Numbered from the stretch's first letter, positions 32,645 through 46,794 are shown. The stretch: DNA of 64,000 nucleotides from [Haemophilus] felis (GCA_002015125.1 MUYB01000026.1:1-64000), one strand, 5' to 3'. The notes: generated from the sequence alone by a model not told the origin. Numbers and translations are program-made.

Positions 32645-33154
32645 TCAGTGGTTAATGAGTTGATCTACAAACTTTTTAACTTTGTTCCAATCTGTATATT
32701 CTATTTCTTTACTGGTGTCTGTTTCACCACCAGTAATTTTCATAATAAGTTTAATCGCTAAACGATCCCAAATTTTATAGCGCGGATAAAACAAGGCACC
32801 TGCAAAAACAGCTTTAAAGTTTGGATTCCATTCTACTCGTTGTAAAAATTTGCGCACATATACGTTAGTTTCTGGATCATCTTTGCCTTCTTTACGAGCT
32901 GTTAAATTCACACCAAAAAATGCCGTCTTTTTCTTATTTAACAGAACCGCATTTTTTTCAACGAATTGATAAAGCAAAGAATTGAAGTGTCCATAACGGA
33001 TAGATGCGCCGATGATCAGCATATCAAAATCGCTTATATCTAAAGTTAAATCCAAAGGGGAGACTTTAACATTGGAACCAAAATGATTTGCCATAAATTC
33101 TGATATTTTCTTTGTCTGTCCTTCGCGACTTGAATATAAAATTAATATTTTCAT
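32645..33154 (-). CDS. hemG: Menaquinone-dependent protoporphyrinogen IX oxidase HemG
   Basis: Flavodoxin-fold enzyme that oxidises protoporphyrinogen IX to protoporphyrin IX in haem synthesis, delivering electrons to quinones. FMN-binding loop LYSSREGQTKKI at residues 5-16, the aromatic SIRYGHFN loop, and the extra HemG insertion around residues 125-150. The ATG at 33154 overlaps the trkH stop by one base (TAATG), so translation is coupled; trkH-hemG is a conserved pair. Its presence is notable because several Haemophilus species cannot make haem de novo. Confidence 0.9.
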   Translation of the reverse strand: MKILILYSSREGQTKKISEFMANHFGSNVKVSPLDLTLDISDFDMLIIGASIRYGHFNSLLYQFVEKNAVLLNKKKTAFFGVNLTARKEGKDDPETNVYVRKFLQRVEWNPNFKAVFAGALFYPRYKIWDRLAIKLIMKITGGETDTSKEIEYTDWNKVKKFVDQLINH

Positions 33155-34617
33155 TATTCCTTCCAAAATGCGGGGCTAAACAGAACAAGTAGAGAGAAGA
33201 ATTCCAAACGACCACATACCATCGCGAAAGAAAAAACTAATTTTGCGCTGTCTGGCACATCTGCAAAATTTTGGTGAATCATTCCCAACCCAGGGCCTGC
33301 ATTAGTCAATGTCGCCAAAACTGCTGCTATTGCATCAAAAGTTTCCATTCCGCATAAAATGCTTGCAAATACACAAACCCAAAAAACAATGATAAATATC
33401 ATTAAAAAAGACCAAATATTTTCAAGCACACGATTTGGAATAATATGATGCCCTAATTTAATTGGCTGAACTAAATTAGGGTGAATTAAATGCAGTAACT
33501 CTCGTTTGGTTTGTAACCATAAAATCAATACTCGAACAGCTTTTAAACCACCTGTTGTAGAGGCTGCACTGCCGCCAATAATAGAGCTAAAAATCAACAG
33601 AATAACTAAAATACTCGGCAAAGTTTCAAAATCAAAAATAGTATAACCCGCAGTCATCGACATAGAACTCAACTGTAAAGATCCTTTGACGAAAGCATCT
33701 ACTAAACTGAAATCCGTATAATATACATACAACCCTATAGAAAAAAGCATAATGAACACAAATTGGGTCATAAAATAAAAACGGAATTCCGTATTTTTTA
33801 CATAGGTTTTTAAGAAACCTTGCTTACGGAAATGAGATAAGGCAAGAATATGTAAATTAAAACTACAGCCACCAATTAACATAAAAACTGTAGTAATTAG
33901 ATAAATAGGATAACTATCAAAATAAGCTAAACTAGCATCATGTGTAGAAAACCCACCATTTGCTACCGTGGAAAAACTATGCCCAATAGCGTCGAATGCT
34001 GTCATTCCTGCAAACCAGTAAGCTAGAGCACAAGCAATTGTGAGAAAACAATAAAAAAGCCAAAGTAATTTAGCAACTTCTGCAATTCTAGGGCGTAACT
34101 TTTCATTTTTAAAAGGGCCTGAGGATTCTGCTTGATAAAGCTGAGTGCCACCGATACCAAGCAAAGGAATAATGGCTACAGCAAGCACGATAATTCCCAT
34201 ACCACCTAGCCATTGTAAAAATTGGCGATAAAATAAAACAGATTTAGGTAAATAATCTAAGCCTGTTAATACCGTGGCTCCTGTTGTGGTTAATCCAGAA
34301 AAAGATTCAAATAAGGCATCTGGAAGGGTTAAATTAAATTGTTCAAATAATAAAAATGGCACGGAACCTAGAGTTCCAAGTACAAGCCAAAAGGCAACAA
34401 CAATTAAAAAACCATCTCTAGCACGAAGCTCTTCTTTATGTTTATGGCAAGTCCACCATAAAAAAATACCGATAATGGAACTCATAAAAAAAGCTTGTAA
34501 AAAAGCTTTACCGCCGCCATCACCGTACAGCAAAGCAATAAATGCTGGAATTAACATTGTGGTGGAAAAACATAAAATTAATATTCCAACAATTCGGATA
34601 ATGGATAAAATTCGCAC
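33154..34617 (-). CDS. trkH: Trk potassium uptake protein TrkH
   Basis: Potassium channel subunit of the TrkAH system, with TrkA encoded elsewhere. About 12 membrane segments with four P-loop repeats; selectivity-filter segments include [27 protein letters not shown] and LTNAGPGLG. It starts at GTG 34617, giving [11 protein letters not shown], which aligns with E. coli TrkH from its N-terminus. It lies five nt downstream of yigZ and overlaps hemG, forming a yigZ-trkH-hemG operon. Confidence 0.95.
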   Translation of the reverse strand: MRILSIIRIVGILILCFSTTMLIPAFIALLYGDGGGKAFLQAFFMSSIIGIFLWWTCHKHKEELRARDGFLIVVAFWLVLGTLGSVPFLLFEQFNLTLPDALFESFSGLTTTGATVLTGLDYLPKSVLFYRQFLQWLGGMGIIVLAVAIIPLLGIGGTQLYQAESSGPFKNEKLRPRIAEVAKLLWLFYCFLTIACALAYWFAGMTAFDAIGHSFSTVANGGFSTHDASLAYFDSYPIYLITTVFMLIGGCSFNLHILALSHFRKQGFLKTYVKNTEFRFYFMTQFVFIMLFSIGLYVYYTDFSLVDAFVKGSLQLSSMSMTAGYTIFDFETLPSILVILLIFSSIIGGSAASTTGGLKAVRVLILWLQTKRELLHLIHPNLVQPIKLGHHIIPNRVLENIWSFLMIFIIVFWVCVFASILCGMETFDAIAAVLATLTNAGPGLGMIHQNFADVPDSAKLVFSFAMVCGRLEFFSLLVLFSPAFWKE

Positions 34618-34622
34618 CTTAT

Positions 34623-35231
34623 TTATTCTCTTTCTAACTTTAATTGACCATTGGAACGATTAAGTAATTCGTTCTCAAAAATATCAAATTTATCTTCTCG
34701 AATTCCTAATTGAAATTGGACATGTTCAGTAAAATGTTGATTTAAAATCGAAACATCATATTGTTCACATAGTTGTTGTAGCCAGCCTATTTGGGTGTAA
34801 TCAAGTTTTATAAAATAGAGCTGCCTTTTCACTTTTATATCTGTGTTCAATAAGGTTAAGGCTTGTTGAACGCCGTTAGCATAAGCTCGAACAAGCCCTC
34901 CAGTCCCCAATAAAATACCACCAAAATAACGCACAACAACGGCGCTTATTTCTCCCACTTGACTACCTTGTAACGTCGCTAACATAGGTTTACCTGCAGT
35001 TCCTGAAGGTTCTCCATCATCAGAAAAACCTAATTGTTGCCAATTATCAGGAGCGCCTGCTACCGCCGCCCAACAATGATGACGAGCATTTGGATGTTGG
35101 TTTTTTATGTGTTGCCAAAATACCTTTGCTTCATCTAAGCCATTTGTGTGTTGCAAGTAAGTAATAAATCGGCTTTTTTTTATTTCCTCTTCAAAAATTA
35201 CTGAATCTCTAGGAATTTTATATTCAATCAT
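34623..35231 (-). CDS. yigZ: IMPACT family protein YigZ
   Basis: 202 residues. N-terminal UPF0029/Impact domain (about 1-130) with [31 protein letters not shown] and [20 protein letters not shown], then a small DUF1949 ferredoxin-like domain (about 138-200). Function in bacteria is not firmly established. I start at ATG 35231 ([10 protein letters not shown]), three codons inside a TTG-initiated frame. First gene of the yigZ-trkH-hemG operon. Confidence 0.92.
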   Translation of the reverse strand: MIEYKIPRDSVIFEEEIKKSRFITYLQHTNGLDEAKVFWQHIKNQHPNARHHCWAAVAGAPDNWQQLGFSDDGEPSGTAGKPMLATLQGSQVGEISAVVVRYFGGILLGTGGLVRAYANGVQQALTLLNTDIKVKRQLYFIKLDYTQIGWLQQLCEQYDVSILNQHFTEHVQFQLGIREDKFDIFENELLNRSNGQLKLERE

Positions 35232-35305
35232 TTTTATCAACTTCTCGCATATTTACCTTTGTTGTATTATACCCTGTAAACAAATTACTCAAACTACAAA
35301 TATTT

Positions 35306-35545
35306 ATGAATGAAATTATTTGCACCCAAACTTTAGATACATTGGGTTTACGTTGTCCAGAACCCGTGATGCTAGTAAGAAAGCATATTCGTTTTTTAGA
35401 AAATGGCGATGTTTTATTAGTAATAGCTGATGATCCAGCGACGACAAGAGATATTCCAAGTTTCTGTCAATTTATGGAGCATACCTTACTAAAGAGTGAA
35501 GTAAGAGAATTACCTTATCAATACTGGATAAAAAAGGGAAAATAA
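35306..35545 (+). CDS. tusA: Sulfur carrier protein TusA
   Basis: 79-residue sulfurtransferase carrier that accepts persulfide from IscS and passes it on for tRNA 2-thiolation and cofactor synthesis. The persulfide cysteine is in [12 protein letters not shown] (Cys about 17). Alone on the plus strand within a long minus-strand run; divergent from yigZ and followed by a strong terminator and an IS200-type element. Confidence 0.95.
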   Translation: MNEIICTQTLDTLGLRCPEPVMLVRKHIRFLENGDVLLVIADDPATTRDIPSFCQFMEHTLLKSEVRELPYQYWIKKGK

Positions 35546-35556
35546 AAAATAACAAT

Positions 35557-35580
35557 CCGCACGTAAAACGTGCGGTTTTT
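35557..35580 (+). terminator. Terminator of tusA
   Basis: CCGCACGT, AAA loop, ACGTGCGG (35557-35575), then TTTTT. Confidence 0.85.
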
Positions 35581-35605
35581 AGGCTACCCTATAAGGGCCT
35601 AGTAC

Positions 35606-35633
35606 TTCACATGCCCCTCAAGGGGCATGTGAA
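35606..35633. repeat. Right-end hairpin of the IS200 element
   Basis: Perfect 13-bp palindrome with a 2-nt formal loop. In IS200/IS605 elements TnpA recognises such subterminal hairpins on single-stranded DNA. Confidence 0.7.
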
Positions 35634-35662
35634 TTCTGACAACCGCACAATAACTCTATAGT

Positions 35663-36127
35663 TTACCCCTTAAAGGGGTCCACATATTCTTTCTTCGATA
35701 AATTATCCGATATCATGTCTTCCTTTTCTTGATTTCGAATATATTCCTCAACCACTTTTGTATTTAAACCGACTGTGCTTACATAATAGCCTTTCGCCCA
35801 AAAGTGTCGATTTCCATACTTATATTTCAAGTTCGCATGCCTTTCAAAGATCATCAATGAAGATTTACCTTTTAAATATCCCATGAAACTTGAAACCGCT
35901 AACTTCGGTGGTATCTTTAATAGCATATGAATATGATCTTTCATTGCATAGGCTTCTATTATCTCTACATTTTTGTAGTTACATAATTGCCTTAAGATGC
36001 TCCCTATATCTGCTCGCAATTTTCCATAAATCGCTTTTCTCCTATATTTAGGGATAAACACCACATGATACTTACAGTTCCATTTTGTGTGTGATAGACT
36101 TGAATCGTCATTGGATTTACTTGCCAT
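35663..36127 (-). CDS. tnpA: IS200-type HUH/Y1 transposase TnpA
   Basis: 154 residues, full length for the family. The HUH motif is in KDHIHMLL (about residues 63-70) and the nucleophilic tyrosine lies in KVVEEYIRNQ (about residue 128). NCKYHVVFIPKYRRKAIY is the family N-terminal signature. No internal stops, so it is probably active. Its ribosome binding site, AGGAGG about nine nt upstream of ATG 36127, lies within the right arm of the left-end hairpin. Confidence 0.93.
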   Translation of the reverse strand: MASKSNDDSSLSHTKWNCKYHVVFIPKYRRKAIYGKLRADIGSILRQLCNYKNVEIIEAYAMKDHIHMLLKIPPKLAVSSFMGYLKGKSSLMIFERHANLKYKYGNRHFWAKGYYVSTVGLNTKVVEEYIRNQEKEDMISDNLSKKEYVDPFKG

Positions 36128-36133
36128 GACTTA

Positions 36134-36183
36134 TCCTCCTATATATGAAATTTTGGTTGTCAGCCTTATTCATTATAGGAGGA
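36134..36183 (-). promoter_or_regulatory. Left-end hairpin sequestering the tnpA ribosome binding site
   Basis: On the minus strand TCCTCCTATA (36183-36174) pairs perfectly with TATAGGAGGA (36143-36134), burying the AGGAGG ribosome binding site. Known for IS200 as a translation brake. Confidence 0.75.
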
Positions 36184-36218
36184 TTTTTTATTCTGCTCAC
36201 CGCTTAAGCTATTTGCTT

Positions 36219-36266
36219 CCATACGCATAGCGTATGGTTTTTATAGCTAGACTTTGTCTAGCTATA
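36219..36266. repeat. Two tandem hairpins between the IS and the atp terminator
   Basis: CCATACGC/GCGTATGG (36219-36226 with 36230-36237) followed by TTTTT, then a perfect 11-bp stem (36242-36252 with 36256-36266). They belong either to the IS end or to transcription termination. Confidence 0.5.
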
Positions 36267-36269
36267 AGA

Positions 36270-36299
36270 AAAAGACCACAAATTAATTTGTGGTCTTTT
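36270..36299 (-). terminator. Terminator of the atp operon
   Basis: A perfect 15-bp inverted repeat (36270-36284 with 36285-36299) followed on the minus strand by a T-run, just after atpC. Confidence 0.8.
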
Positions 36300-36321
36300 A
36301 ATATTTAACATCTATCAACAA

Positions 36322-36750
36322 TTAGCGTTTGTTTTTCACTAATTTTTCCGTTAATTCATAAGCGCGTAGTTTTGCTAGTTCTTTAGAAAGTTTAGCTGCT
36401 AACATTTCGTAGTTTGAATCTCCATGAGCAGCTTTAATATTTTCTTCTGCGCGTTTTTTCGCAGCCAAAATACGATCACTATCAAGTTCAGCACCTCGAA
36501 TAGCTGTATCTGCTAATACAATAACCACATTGGGTTGAACTTCTAAAAAACCACCTGAAACATAGATAACATCTTCTTTTCCATCTGCAAAAGTAATTTT
36601 TACAATCCCTGGCTTAATTGCCGTAAGTAATGGGGTATGACCAGCTAAAATACCTAGTTCACCCTCAATACCGCTTGCTTGAATACTTTTTACTTCACCA
36701 GAAAAAATCTGTTGTTCTGCACTTACTACGGTTAAGTTAAATACTGACAT
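36322..36750 (-). CDS. atpC: ATP synthase F1 subunit epsilon
   Basis: 142 residues. Beta-sandwich N-terminal domain ([42 protein letters not shown]) and a C-terminal helical hairpin (about residues 90-138) that in the family can inhibit ATP hydrolysis. Part of the central stalk with gamma. Last gene of the atp operon. Confidence 0.95.
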   Translation of the reverse strand: MSVFNLTVVSAEQQIFSGEVKSIQASGIEGELGILAGHTPLLTAIKPGIVKITFADGKEDVIYVSGGFLEVQPNVVIVLADTAIRGAELDSDRILAAKKRAEENIKAAHGDSNYEMLAAKLSKELAKLRAYELTEKLVKNKR

Positions 36751-36790
36751 AGTTTCTCCTTCAAGCCTGATGAGTTGCTTTCAGAAGCAA

Positions 36791-39051
<2,261 letters not shown>

Positions 39052-39075
39052 TTTGTCTCTCCATTAAAGTTTAAC

Positions 39076-40632
39076 TTACCAAGAACTATTTGCTTTAAAG
39101 CTATCCAAAATACCTTTCAATGAATCCTTGATTTCATCATTGTAATTACCGCTTTTGGTCAACTCACGCATAAAGTCAGCATAGTTATGGTTAGCGTACT
39201 CTAAAAGTGCTGATTCAAAAGAACCAATACGATCTAGTTCTACTTCATCTAAATAACCAAATTCAACTGCAAACAACACTAACGCTTGTTGTGCTACTGA
39301 TAAAGGCGCATATTGTTTTTGTTTTAATAATTCAGTTACTTTTTGACCGTGAGAAAGTTGCTTACGAGTTGCATCATCAAGATCTGAGGCAAATTGAGCA
39401 AAGGCCGCTAATTCACGATATTGCGCAAGAGCAGTACGAATACCACCCGCTAATTTTTTAACTACTTTAGTTTGTGCTGCACCACCCACACGAGATACTG
39501 AAATACCTGGGTTTACCGCAGGACGAATACCTGAGTTAAATAAGTTAGATTCCAAGAAAATCTGACCATCGGTAATGGAAATCACGTTGGTTGGAACGAA
39601 TGCAGAAACGTCACCCGCTTGAGTTTCAATAATTGGAAGTGCTGTCAAAGAACCTGTTTTTCCTTTAACTTCACCATTGGTAAAACGCTCAACATATTCT
39701 TCACTTACACGAGAAGCACGTTCAAGTAAACGAGAGTGTAGATAGAACACATCACCAGGGAATGCTTCACGACCTGGTGGACGGCGTAAAAGTAATGAAA
39801 TTTGACGATAAGCAACTGCTTGTTTAGATAAATCATCATAGACAATTAATGCATCTTCACCACGGTCACGGAAATATTCACCCATCGCACAACCTGAGTA
39901 TGGTGCAAGATATTGTAATGCTGCTGATTCTGATGCTGACGCCACTACAACAATAGTATTTTGTAACGCGCCATGCTCTTCTAATTTACGCACTACGTTA
40001 GCAATAGTTGAGGCTTTTTGACCAATTGCAACATAGATACATTTAATACCAGAATCGCGTTGGTTGATGATCGCATCAATAGCTAACGCCGTTTTACCTG
40101 TTTGGCGGTCGCCGATAATTAATTCACGCTGACCACGACCAATTGGCACCATTGAGTCAACCGCTTTATAACCAGTTTGAACAGGTTGATCAACAGATTT
40201 ACGGTCAATAACACCTGGAGCAATCACTTCAACAGGTGAAAAACCATCATTTTCGATTTCACCTTTACCGTCGATTGGTTCACCTAAAGTATTAACTACA
40301 CGACCTAATAAACCACGACCTACTGGTACTTCAAGAATACGACCTGTACATTGAACTTCCATACCTTCAGCAAGATCTGCGTAAGGTCCCATAACAACAG
40401 CACCTACTGAATCTCTTTCAAGGTTAAGTGCCATTGCATAACGATTACCGCCATTTTTAGCACCAGTTAGGGCTATCATTTCCCCTTGCATTACATCGCT
40501 TAAGCCATGAATACGAATAATACCATCGCTTACAGAAACAATAGTCCCTGTATTACGCGCTTCGCTCACAACATCAAATTGGGCAATGCGTTTTTTAATC
40601 AATTCACTAATTTCTGTAGAATTTAGTTGCAT
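39076..40632 (-). CDS. atpA: ATP synthase F1 subunit alpha
   Basis: 518 residues, five longer than in E. coli. Regulatory nucleotide-binding subunit with P-loop [13 protein letters not shown] (about residues 169-181) and the [17 protein letters not shown] block. N-terminal [16 protein letters not shown] binds the delta stalk. Intact. Confidence 0.97.
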   Translation of the reverse strand: MQLNSTEISELIKKRIAQFDVVSEARNTGTIVSVSDGIIRIHGLSDVMQGEMIALTGAKNGGNRYAMALNLERDSVGAVVMGPYADLAEGMEVQCTGRILEVPVGRGLLGRVVNTLGEPIDGKGEIENDGFSPVEVIAPGVIDRKSVDQPVQTGYKAVDSMVPIGRGQRELIIGDRQTGKTALAIDAIINQRDSGIKCIYVAIGQKASTIANVVRKLEEHGALQNTIVVVASASESAALQYLAPYSGCAMGEYFRDRGEDALIVYDDLSKQAVAYRQISLLLRRPPGREAFPGDVFYLHSRLLERASRVSEEYVERFTNGEVKGKTGSLTALPIIETQAGDVSAFVPTNVISITDGQIFLESNLFNSGIRPAVNPGISVSRVGGAAQTKVVKKLAGGIRTALAQYRELAAFAQFASDLDDATRKQLSHGQKVTELLKQKQYAPLSVAQQALVLFAVEFGYLDEVELDRIGSFESALLEYANHNYADFMRELTKSGNYNDEIKDSLKGILDSFKANSSW

Positions 40633-40644
40633 CTTTTATTCCTC

Positions 40645-41193
40645 TTATAATTGTAGCTCATTTGCTAAACGAGTAAGTTGTCCACGACTACTACCGTCAA
40701 TCACAAAATCATCTGTGCGGATAACAATTCCTGCTATCAAACTATTATCCACGCTACAATTCAATTTAACTTTACGAGCTAATCTTTTTTCCATTGCTGT
40801 TGCAATTTTTTGTTCTTGCGTTGCATTTAATGGTTGAGCTGATATAACTTGCACTTCCGTTAATTTTTGACTTTCTTCAACATAAGATCTAAAAGTATGA
40901 TAAACCGCAGGAAGCACTTTCAAACGCTTATTTTCAGCCATTAACCGAATAAAATTTTGCCCATATTGATCAATTTGTTCACCACAAATTGAAATAACAG
41001 TATCCGCAAGTCTTTTAGCAGAAAAAGAACTATCTAGAAAAGTTTGCATTTTTTCATCTTTAATTAATTCAGATGAAAAATGTAACATTTGCTCCCATTT
41101 TTCTACTGCACCTTTATTTGCTTTATCCTGTTCCATAGCAAAATCAAATGCTGCTTTAGCATAAGGACGAGCTATTGTAGTTAATTCTGACAT
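40645..41193 (-). CDS. atpH: ATP synthase F1 subunit delta
   Basis: 182 residues; joins the alpha3beta3 head to the b-subunit stator. Six-helix N-terminal domain ([19 protein letters not shown]) and a C-terminal strand region ending [14 protein letters not shown] 41193 follows AAGGTTGG; the frame open to 41220 overlaps atpF and is not used. Confidence 0.95.
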   Translation of the reverse strand: MSELTTIARPYAKAAFDFAMEQDKANKGAVEKWEQMLHFSSELIKDEKMQTFLDSSFSAKRLADTVISICGEQIDQYGQNFIRLMAENKRLKVLPAVYHTFRSYVEESQKLTEVQVISAQPLNATQEQKIATAMEKRLARKVKLNCSVDNSLIAGIVIRTDDFVIDGSSRGQLTRLANELQL

Positions 41194-41206
41194 AAGCCCA
41201 ACCTTC

Positions 41207-41677
41207 TTATAGTTCTGCAACTAATTTATCTATGATGTCATTGTTTGCCGCTTCATCAACTGTACGGCCCACAATTTTCTCTGCACCAGCAATTGCAAGT
41301 GATGCCACTTTAACTCGTAATTCTTCTTGAACACGTTTACGTTCTGCTTCCACTTCTGCATAGCCTTGCTCAATAATTTTCGCTTTAGCTGCTTCTGCTT
41401 CCACTTTCACTTCTTCTAAGATTTCATTACGACGTTTATTCGCCAAATCAATGATTTGTTGTGCTTGTGTTTTTGCCTCATTGATTTGTTGATCAACTAA
41501 GGCTTTAGTGTCTGCTTGCTCTTTTTTAGCTGCTTCAGCGGAGGCTAAGGCATTAGCAATAGCACTTTGGCGCTCTTCAATCGCTTTAATAATTGGTGGC
41601 CAAACATATTTGACACAAAACCATACAAAAATGATAAAGGCTATTGTTTGTCCAATTAATGTTGCATTTATATTCAC
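41207..41677 (-). CDS. atpF: ATP synthase Fo subunit b
   Basis: 156 residues, identical in length to the E. coli subunit. One N-terminal membrane helix (about residues 4-25), then a long Ala/Glu/Lys-rich dimeric coiled coil that forms the peripheral stator stalk and binds delta at its C-terminus. Confidence 0.96.
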   Translation of the reverse strand: MNINATLIGQTIAFIIFVWFCVKYVWPPIIKAIEERQSAIANALASAEAAKKEQADTKALVDQQINEAKTQAQQIIDLANKRRNEILEEVKVEAEAAKAKIIEQGYAEVEAERKRVQEELRVKVASLAIAGAEKIVGRTVDEAANNDIIDKLVAEL

Positions 41678-41714
41678 AACATCCTCCCTTAATTAATAAG
41701 TTAATAGCGATTTA

Positions 41715-42011
<297 letters not shown>

Positions 42012-42025
42012 TTAAATAAAAAAGA

Positions 42026-42832
<807 letters not shown>

Positions 42833-42838
42833 TTAACC

Positions 42839-43240
42839 TTATAAAGATGAATTTACAAACTTAGTTCTACTTAACAATAATGGGATAACTGTGTTAAACA
42901 GCAAAGCTACCGAATAACCTAGAAAAAAAATAAGGTAATTTACTGAAGGTAGCACTACAAAAAAAACAATACAAAGCAATATTGTTGCTAGAAATTTGAA
43001 CATTTCTCCACGATAAAAATGCTTGATATTATTCGAAAAATCCTTTTTTTGACGAAAAAAAACTAAAAAAATGAAGATGCAAAAAGGCAAAAAAACAGCT
43101 ATTGCTCCACATAAAAAATAAAGACTAAACTTCCAATCAGAATACCCTAAAGCTAAACTAATCAATAGTAAGCAACAAGACTCTAAAAACAAAGTTTTTT
43201 TATACAAATTTATTGATTGCAATAATACTTTTGACATCAA
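42839..43240 (-). CDS. atpI: ATP synthase assembly protein AtpI
   Basis: 133 residues with four hydrophobic segments and charged loops; resembles AtpI in size and in position at the head of the atp operon. The family helps c-ring assembly and is not essential. Sequence conservation is low, so the call rests mainly on topology and location. Confidence 0.85.
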   Translation of the reverse strand: MMSKVLLQSINLYKKTLFLESCCLLLISLALGYSDWKFSLYFLCGAIAVFLPFCIFIFLVFFRQKKDFSNNIKHFYRGEMFKFLATILLCIVFFVVLPSVNYLIFFLGYSVALLFNTVIPLLLSRTKFVNSSL

Positions 43241-43264
43241 AAACTATTTTCTTTATGAAAGAGC

Positions 43265-43293
43265 AAAACTGGACCTGATTATACGCCAGTTTT
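43265..43293 (-). promoter_or_regulatory. Candidate atp promoter -10 within a hairpin
   Basis: On the minus strand a TATAAT (43283-43278) sits in the loop of an 8-bp inverted repeat (AAAACTGG/CCAGTTTT, 43265-43272 with 43286-43293). The -35 is unclear. The stem could also terminate mnmG-rsmG. Confidence 0.4.
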
Positions 43294-43333
43294 TTTTGTT
43301 TAAAAGTTAAAAAATCTTAATTAGCTCATAATT

Positions 43334-43978
43334 TTATATTTTTAACTTTTTTTTAACAATAACTAAATTCCTTTCACCAGTAAGATCTGGGACATTCAAT
43401 GGAAAAATTTTTTCAATTGTAAATTTAATACTTAATTCTGAGCACTCTTTCTCATCGTAAATCCCTTTAAGTGCATAAAAGTAACCTGTTTTATCAATTA
43501 AATGATGACACCAATCTGTCATATCTTTTAATGAGGCAAAAGCTCGACTTAAAACGCCGTCAAAGCACTGCTCAGGTTGGTATTCTTCCACACGACTTAA
43601 CACAGGTTCCACATTCGTTAGCCCCAACTCACGAATGGCATTGCGAATAAAACTGATTCTTTTACCTAAACTGTCTAATAGCACAAATTGCTTATTTGGA
43701 TTAATTATCGCCAAAGGTAAACCAGGTAGTCCAGGTCCTGTACCCACATCAATAAAATATTTCCCCTCTAAATAAGGGCTAACCACAAGGCTATCTAAAA
43801 TGTGCTTGATCAACATATCCATAGGATCACGCACAGAAGTAAGGTTATAAGCTTTATTCCACTTATTTAGCAATAAAACCAATTTCACCAGCTGTTCTTT
43901 CTGTTTGTAAGTTACAGAAAGAGTAGTTTTCTTTAGTAAAATATCTAACTTATCACCAAGTTGTTGTTCAAAATTCAT
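43334..43978 (-). CDS. rsmG: 16S rRNA (guanine-527-N7)-methyltransferase RsmG (GidB)
   Basis: SAM-dependent methylation of G527 in the 530 loop of 16S rRNA. 214 residues; methyltransferase motif [17 protein letters not shown] (about residues 70-86), N-terminal [21 protein letters not shown] and [10 protein letters not shown]. Downstream of mnmG by 24 nt, the usual gidA-gidB order near the origin. Confidence 0.95.
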   Translation of the reverse strand: MNFEQQLGDKLDILLKKTTLSVTYKQKEQLVKLVLLLNKWNKAYNLTSVRDPMDMLIKHILDSLVVSPYLEGKYFIDVGTGPGLPGLPLAIINPNKQFVLLDSLGKRISFIRNAIRELGLTNVEPVLSRVEEYQPEQCFDGVLSRAFASLKDMTDWCHHLIDKTGYFYALKGIYDEKECSELSIKFTIEKIFPLNVPDLTGERNLVIVKKKLKI

Positions 43979-44002
43979 TATTTACCTATTTTTTTATGGG
44001 CT

Positions 44003-45892
44003 TTATTCGCCTCGCTTGAGCATACCTTGTTTTTTCAAGTTCACTAACAAAATAGAAATAGCCGCTGGCGTCACCCCTGAAATACGTGAAGCTTGTCCAA
44101 TGGAAACAGGGCGATGTTGCTCTAATTTGGACCGCACTTCATTGGATAATCCTGCCACAGCGCTGTAATCAAAATTATCAGGAATAGCTGTATTTTCGTG
44201 GCGTTTTTGACGTTCGATTTCTTCTTGTTGATGCTCAATATAACCTTGGTATTTAATGGCAATTTCCACTTGTTCTACCGCTTCTTTATCTGCCATTGCA
44301 GGTTGAAACGGCGTTAAAGTAGTTAAAATTTGGTAATTCATTTCAGGACGGCGTAATAAATCTTCTCCATTGGCTTCACGCACTAATGGACTGCCTAACA
44401 CTTTATTGGCTTCTTCAAGGTGCTCTGAACGTGGGTGCAACCAAATTTGACGTAAACGCTGTCTTTCTAATTCGATGTTTTCCATTTTTTGATTAAATCT
44501 CGCCCAGCGCTTTTCATCAATTAAGCCTAATTGGTGGGCAATTGGCGTTAAACGGCTATCGGCATTGTCTTCACGCAACAATAGACGATATTCAGCACGA
44601 GAGGTAAACACACGGTATGGCTCTTTGGTACCCAAGGTACAAAGATCATCAACCAATACGCCAATGTAAGCTTGATCTCGACGTGGATACCACGCCTCTT
44701 TTTCTTGCACCAATAAGCCTGCGTTGATCCCTGCCAATAACCCTTGTGCGGCGGCTTCTTCGTAACCTGTAGTGCCGTTAATTTGACCCGCAAAGAATAA
44801 CCCTGAAATGGATTTGGTTTCTAACGTTGGTTTGAGATCTCTTGGATCAAAATAATCGTACTCAATAGCATAACCTGGTTTGACAATACGGGCTTTTTCC
44901 ATGCCTTTCATGGAATTGACAATCTTCATTTGCACATCGAAAGGCAAGCTGGTGGAGATCCCATTTGGATAGATCTCATTGCTAGTTAAGCCTTCAGGTT
45001 CAAGATAAATTTGGTGTGAATTACGCTCTGAAAAACGCATCACTTTATCTTCAATGGACGGGCAGTAACGTGGGCCGATCCCTTCAATGATCCCAGCATA
45101 CATTGGGCTACGATCTAAGTTATTGCGGATCACTTCGTGAGTCTGTTCATTAGTATGCGTGATAAAGCAAGGGATCTGACGTGGGTGTTGATCTACGGAT
45201 CCCATAAAAGAAAACACGGGTAATTTTTCATCGCCATGTTGTGTGGCTAATACAGAAAAATCAATGGTGCGTGCATCAATGCGTGGTGGTGTGCCTGTTT
45301 TTAGGCGATCCACCCGTAAATTAAGATCACGTAAACGATCCGCTAACATCACAGAAGCAGGATCCCCAGCGCGTCCCCCTGTGTAATTTTCTAACCCAAT
45401 ATGGATCTTGCCAGAGAGGAAAGTACCTGCGGTTAAGATCACGGCTTTTGCGCCGAATGTCAGCCCCATTTTAGTGGTGACGCCAGTCACACGATCTTGC
45501 TCTAAAAGAATATCCGTTGCTTCTTGTTGGAAAATATCTAAATTTGGCTGGTTTTCTAAGGCAATGCGAACTGCTTGACGATATAACACACGGTCTGCTT
45601 GTGCACGCGTAGCACGAACCGCAGGACCTTTGCTGCTGTTTAGGGTGCGAAATTGGATCCCTGCTTGGTCTGCAGCCGTTGCCATTAAACCGCCCATAGC
45701 ATCAATTTCGCGCACTAAATGCCCTTTCCCAATGCCCCCAATGGCTGGATTACAAGACATTTGTCCTAAAGTATCTACATTATGAGTTAATAAAAGCGTT
45801 TTTAACCCCATACGAGCAGGGGCAAGTGCCGCTTCTGTGCCTGCATGACCGCCACCAATCACGATGACATCATAAGTTTCTGTATAAAACAT
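44003..45892 (-). CDS. mnmG: tRNA uridine-34 carboxymethylaminomethyl modification protein MnmG (GidA)
   Basis: FAD enzyme that with MnmE installs cmnm5 on U34 of tRNA. FAD-binding [17 protein letters not shown] at the N-terminus, [22 protein letters not shown], and the [25 protein letters not shown] signature. 629 residues as in E. coli. Transcribed away from the adjacent oriC. Confidence 0.97.
   Translation of the reverse strand: MFYTETYDVIVIGGGHAGTEAALAPARMGLKTLLLTHNVDTLGQMSCNPAIGGIGKGHLVREIDAMGGLMATAADQAGIQFRTLNSSKGPAVRATRAQADRVLYRQAVRIALENQPNLDIFQQEATDILLEQDRVTGVTTKMGLTFGAKAVILTAGTFLSGKIHIGLENYTGGRAGDPASVMLADRLRDLNLRVDRLKTGTPPRIDARTIDFSVLATQHGDEKLPVFSFMGSVDQHPRQIPCFITHTNEQTHEVIRNNLDRSPMYAGIIEGIGPRYCPSIEDKVMRFSERNSHQIYLEPEGLTSNEIYPNGISTSLPFDVQMKIVNSMKGMEKARIVKPGYAIEYDYFDPRDLKPTLETKSISGLFFAGQINGTTGYEEAAAQGLLAGINAGLLVQEKEAWYPRRDQAYIGVLVDDLCTLGTKEPYRVFTSRAEYRLLLREDNADSRLTPIAHQLGLIDEKRWARFNQKMENIELERQRLRQIWLHPRSEHLEEANKVLGSPLVREANGEDLLRRPEMNYQILTTLTPFQPAMADKEAVEQVEIAIKYQGYIEHQQEEIERQKRHENTAIPDNFDYSAVAGLSNEVRSKLEQHRPVSIGQASRISGVTPAAISILLVNLKKQGMLKRGE
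44131..44139 (-). repeat. DNA uptake sequence (Hin-type USS)
   Basis: ACCGCACTT on the plus strand, i.e. exact AAGTGCGGT on the minus strand, inside mnmG. Confidence 0.8.
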
Positions 45893-46183
45893 AATAACCT
45901 TTTGAATGTTTAGATTTTTTAATCTTTCAGTATGGTTTAAATTGGTTCTTATTCTATAGAAATTTGATCCTGCTTAAAAGGGAGATTTATGCTTTCTATT
46001 GAGATCAACTATTGCTAATAAATAATAGGATCTTTATATAAAGATCTTATTATTACTATTATTATGATCTTTAAGATCTGTGAGTAAATAATAAAAATTC
46101 TTTAAAATCAAAAAGTTAGTTATTTTTATAACTGTTAAGATCTTAGCTTAATAAAGGATGAAGGTTGTTGATAAGATCCTTTT

Positions 46184-46192
46184 TTATCCACA
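46184..46192 (+). promoter_or_regulatory. Consensus DnaA box
   Basis: TTATCCACA, exact consensus of the strong R1-type box. Confidence 0.85.
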
Positions 46193-46256
46193 GGAATAGA
46201 AACTTTAAAAGTTATATTGAGGATTAAAACAGCTTTTAAACAAGGTTTTATTAAAG

Positions 46257-46265
46257 TTATCCACA
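46257..46265 (+). promoter_or_regulatory. Consensus DnaA box
   Basis: TTATCCACA, exact consensus, two bases before the mioC terminator stem. Confidence 0.85.
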
Positions 46266-46267
46266 GT

Positions 46268-46297
46268 AAAAAGATCAAATTTTCATTTGATCTTTTT
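46268..46297 (-). terminator. Terminator of mioC at the edge of oriC
   Basis: A perfect 13-bp stem (46268-46280 with 46285-46297) with TTTTT on the minus strand. It lies between mioC and the DnaA boxes and contains two GATC sites. Confidence 0.75.
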
Positions 46298-46302
46298 TGT
46301 GA

Positions 46303-46791
<489 letters not shown>

Positions 46792-46794
46792 ACT

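Larger units (their letters stand above)
35583..36205 (-). mobile_element. IS200/IS605-family element (tnpA only)
   Basis: A tnpA gene flanked by subterminal hairpins: at its right end a perfect 13-bp stem (35606-35618 with 35621-35633), at its left end a 10-bp stem (36134-36143 with 36174-36183). CTGACAACC (35636-35644) recurs inverted at 36155-36163. The family has no terminal inverted repeats or target duplications, so the outer limits given are approximate. It sits harmlessly between convergent tusA and the atp operon. No tnpB or omega RNA module is seen. Confidence 0.75.
45893..46302. other. Probable chromosomal replication origin oriC
   Basis: A 410-bp AT-rich gap between mnmG and mioC, the classical oriC location. 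Two consensus DnaA boxes TTATCCACA (46184-46192 and 46257-46265, both on the plus strand), a one-mismatch reversed box at 46166-46174 and another near 46079-46087. About ten GATC sites. A run of GATCTT-starting 13-mer-like repeats (about 46028-46090) would be the unwinding element. Gene orientation also switches here from mainly minus to mainly plus. Confidence 0.85.
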
